A DNA stretch of 6,143 bases from Mollicutes bacterium. Lineage in GTDB: Bacteria > Bacillota_I > Bacilli_A > Izemoplasmatales > Izemoplasmataceae. The position numbers and the translations under genes are program-made. Positions 5,659-6,143 of the stretch are shown piece by piece. Every line of letters begins with the position of its first letter. Positions within the stretch are counted from its first letter, which is position 1. The notes beneath the pieces are model-generated. The model did no database searches, was not told the origin of the DNA, and was given only the letters and a program-made list of their open reading frames with translations. The stretch covers positions 1-6,143 of the forward strand of contig PUMO01000215.1 in assembly GCA_003551405.1 (NCBI GenBank), given 5' to 3'.

Positions 5659-6143
5659 CATTTAAGAATCAATGCCTCAAACGGCGGTAATGTTACAGAA
5701 TTTTTTACATCTATCGCCTTGGCTTCAATTAATGATACAAACGCTTTATTTTGAAACGCTTCAGGTAAATCTATGTTATTGGTTTCAGGGTTGTTATTGA
5801 TAATGAAGAGTGTCTTGTTTTTTTCATAGACGAGGACATTGTCAGTGGCGTGATGCCAAATGTAGGCATCACTTTTGAAACTATCAACGGTTTTTCTCAG
5901 TGTAATCAATCGCTTAATAAATGTCTTTAATTCCTTGTTTTCTCCTTCACCCCACGGCATGCAGCGGCGGTTATCAGGGTCATGCGCACCACTCAGGCCG
6001 ATTTCACCACCATAATAAACACTTGGCGCACCCGGATAGGTGAACATGAACAAGTAAGCCAGTTTCACTCGTTTAATCTCACCGCCCGCTTTATACATAA
6101 TGCGCTCGGTATCGTGGCTATCGAGAAGATTATATAACGCTCG
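5658..6143 (-). CDS. GH13 neopullulanase/cyclomaltodextrinase/maltogenic amylase-type enzyme, C-terminal part (cut by right window edge)
   Basis: The frame is open from the right edge (161 codons visible) to a TGA at 5658-5660; an internal ATG at 6098 is not the start, because homology continues upstream of it. The first visible residues contain NLLDSHDTER, the conserved region IV of GH13 with the transition-state-stabilising His-Asp pair. GAPSVYYGGEIGLSGAHDPD and RRCMPW follow, the pattern of GH13_20 enzymes (neopullulanase, cyclomaltodextrinase, maltogenic amylase). A short beta domain then ends LPPFEALILK. The nucleophile and acid/base lie outside the window. YGGE replaces the more usual YGDE. 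Such enzymes degrade maltodextrins, cyclodextrins or pullulan in the cytoplasm, and the B. subtilis mdx cluster has the similar YvdF. An alpha-amylase of a neighbouring subfamily is the main alternative. It converges on the alpha-glucosidase gene with 39 bp between stop codons. Confidence 0.87.
   Translation of the reverse strand, partial: RALYNLLDSHDTERIMYKAGGEIKRVKLAYLFMFTYPGAPSVYYGGEIGLSGAHDPDNRRCMPWGEGENKELKTFIKRLITLRKTVDSFKSDAYIWHHATDNVLVYEKNKTLFIINNNPETNNIDLPEAFQNKAFVSLIEAKAIDVKNSVTLPPFEALILK

Overview
The window is one end of a maltose/maltodextrin utilisation locus, apparently from a monoderm (Gram-positive type) bacterium of moderate to low GC. The solute-binding protein is a lipoprotein, the ribosome-binding sites are strong AGGAGG/AAGGAG types, and the gene set matches the Bacillus subtilis mdx/yvd cluster (MdxE, MdxF, MdxG, the DUF1189 protein YvdJ, neopullulanase YvdF and alpha-glucosidase MalL) in rearranged order. 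TGA is used as a stop codon and Trp is TGG, so this is the standard bacterial code and not the mycoplasma code. A Bacillota or Acholeplasma/Izemoplasma-like host is plausible. The very acidic extracytoplasmic segments hint at a salty habitat, but that is inference.

Layout. The left part (1-3658) is a minus-strand operon read from right to left: malF (permease), malG (permease), a DUF1189 membrane protein (MalA/YvdJ-like), and malE (binding lipoprotein, cut by the left edge after 75 codons). Spacing is tight: 1 nt between malF and malG, 24 nt before DUF1189, 42 nt before malE. A 292-bp divergent control region (3659-3950) follows. It holds a perfect TATAAT for malF, three related LacI-family/CcpA-like operator candidates and a 16-bp perfect palindrome. 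On the plus strand at 3951-5618 is a cytoplasmic GH13 alpha-glucosidase. It faces the 3' end of a second GH13 enzyme on the minus strand (5658 to beyond the right edge, neopullulanase/cyclomaltodextrinase type). One bidirectional terminator separates the two.

How it fits together. The binding protein captures malto-oligosaccharides outside the cell and MalF-MalG carry them across the membrane. No ATPase gene is present, so an MsmX/MalK-type ATPase must be encoded elsewhere. Inside the cell the neopullulanase-type enzyme and the alpha-glucosidase would cut the oligosaccharides to maltose and glucose. Shared operator-like sequences on both sides of the divergent region suggest common control by a MalR-like repressor and/or CcpA, neither of which is encoded here.

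I see no mobile element, CRISPR array, RNA gene or clearly new system. The most interesting leads are the regulatory architecture, the acidic DUF1189 protein between the permease and binding-protein genes, and the long N-terminal extension of MalF.
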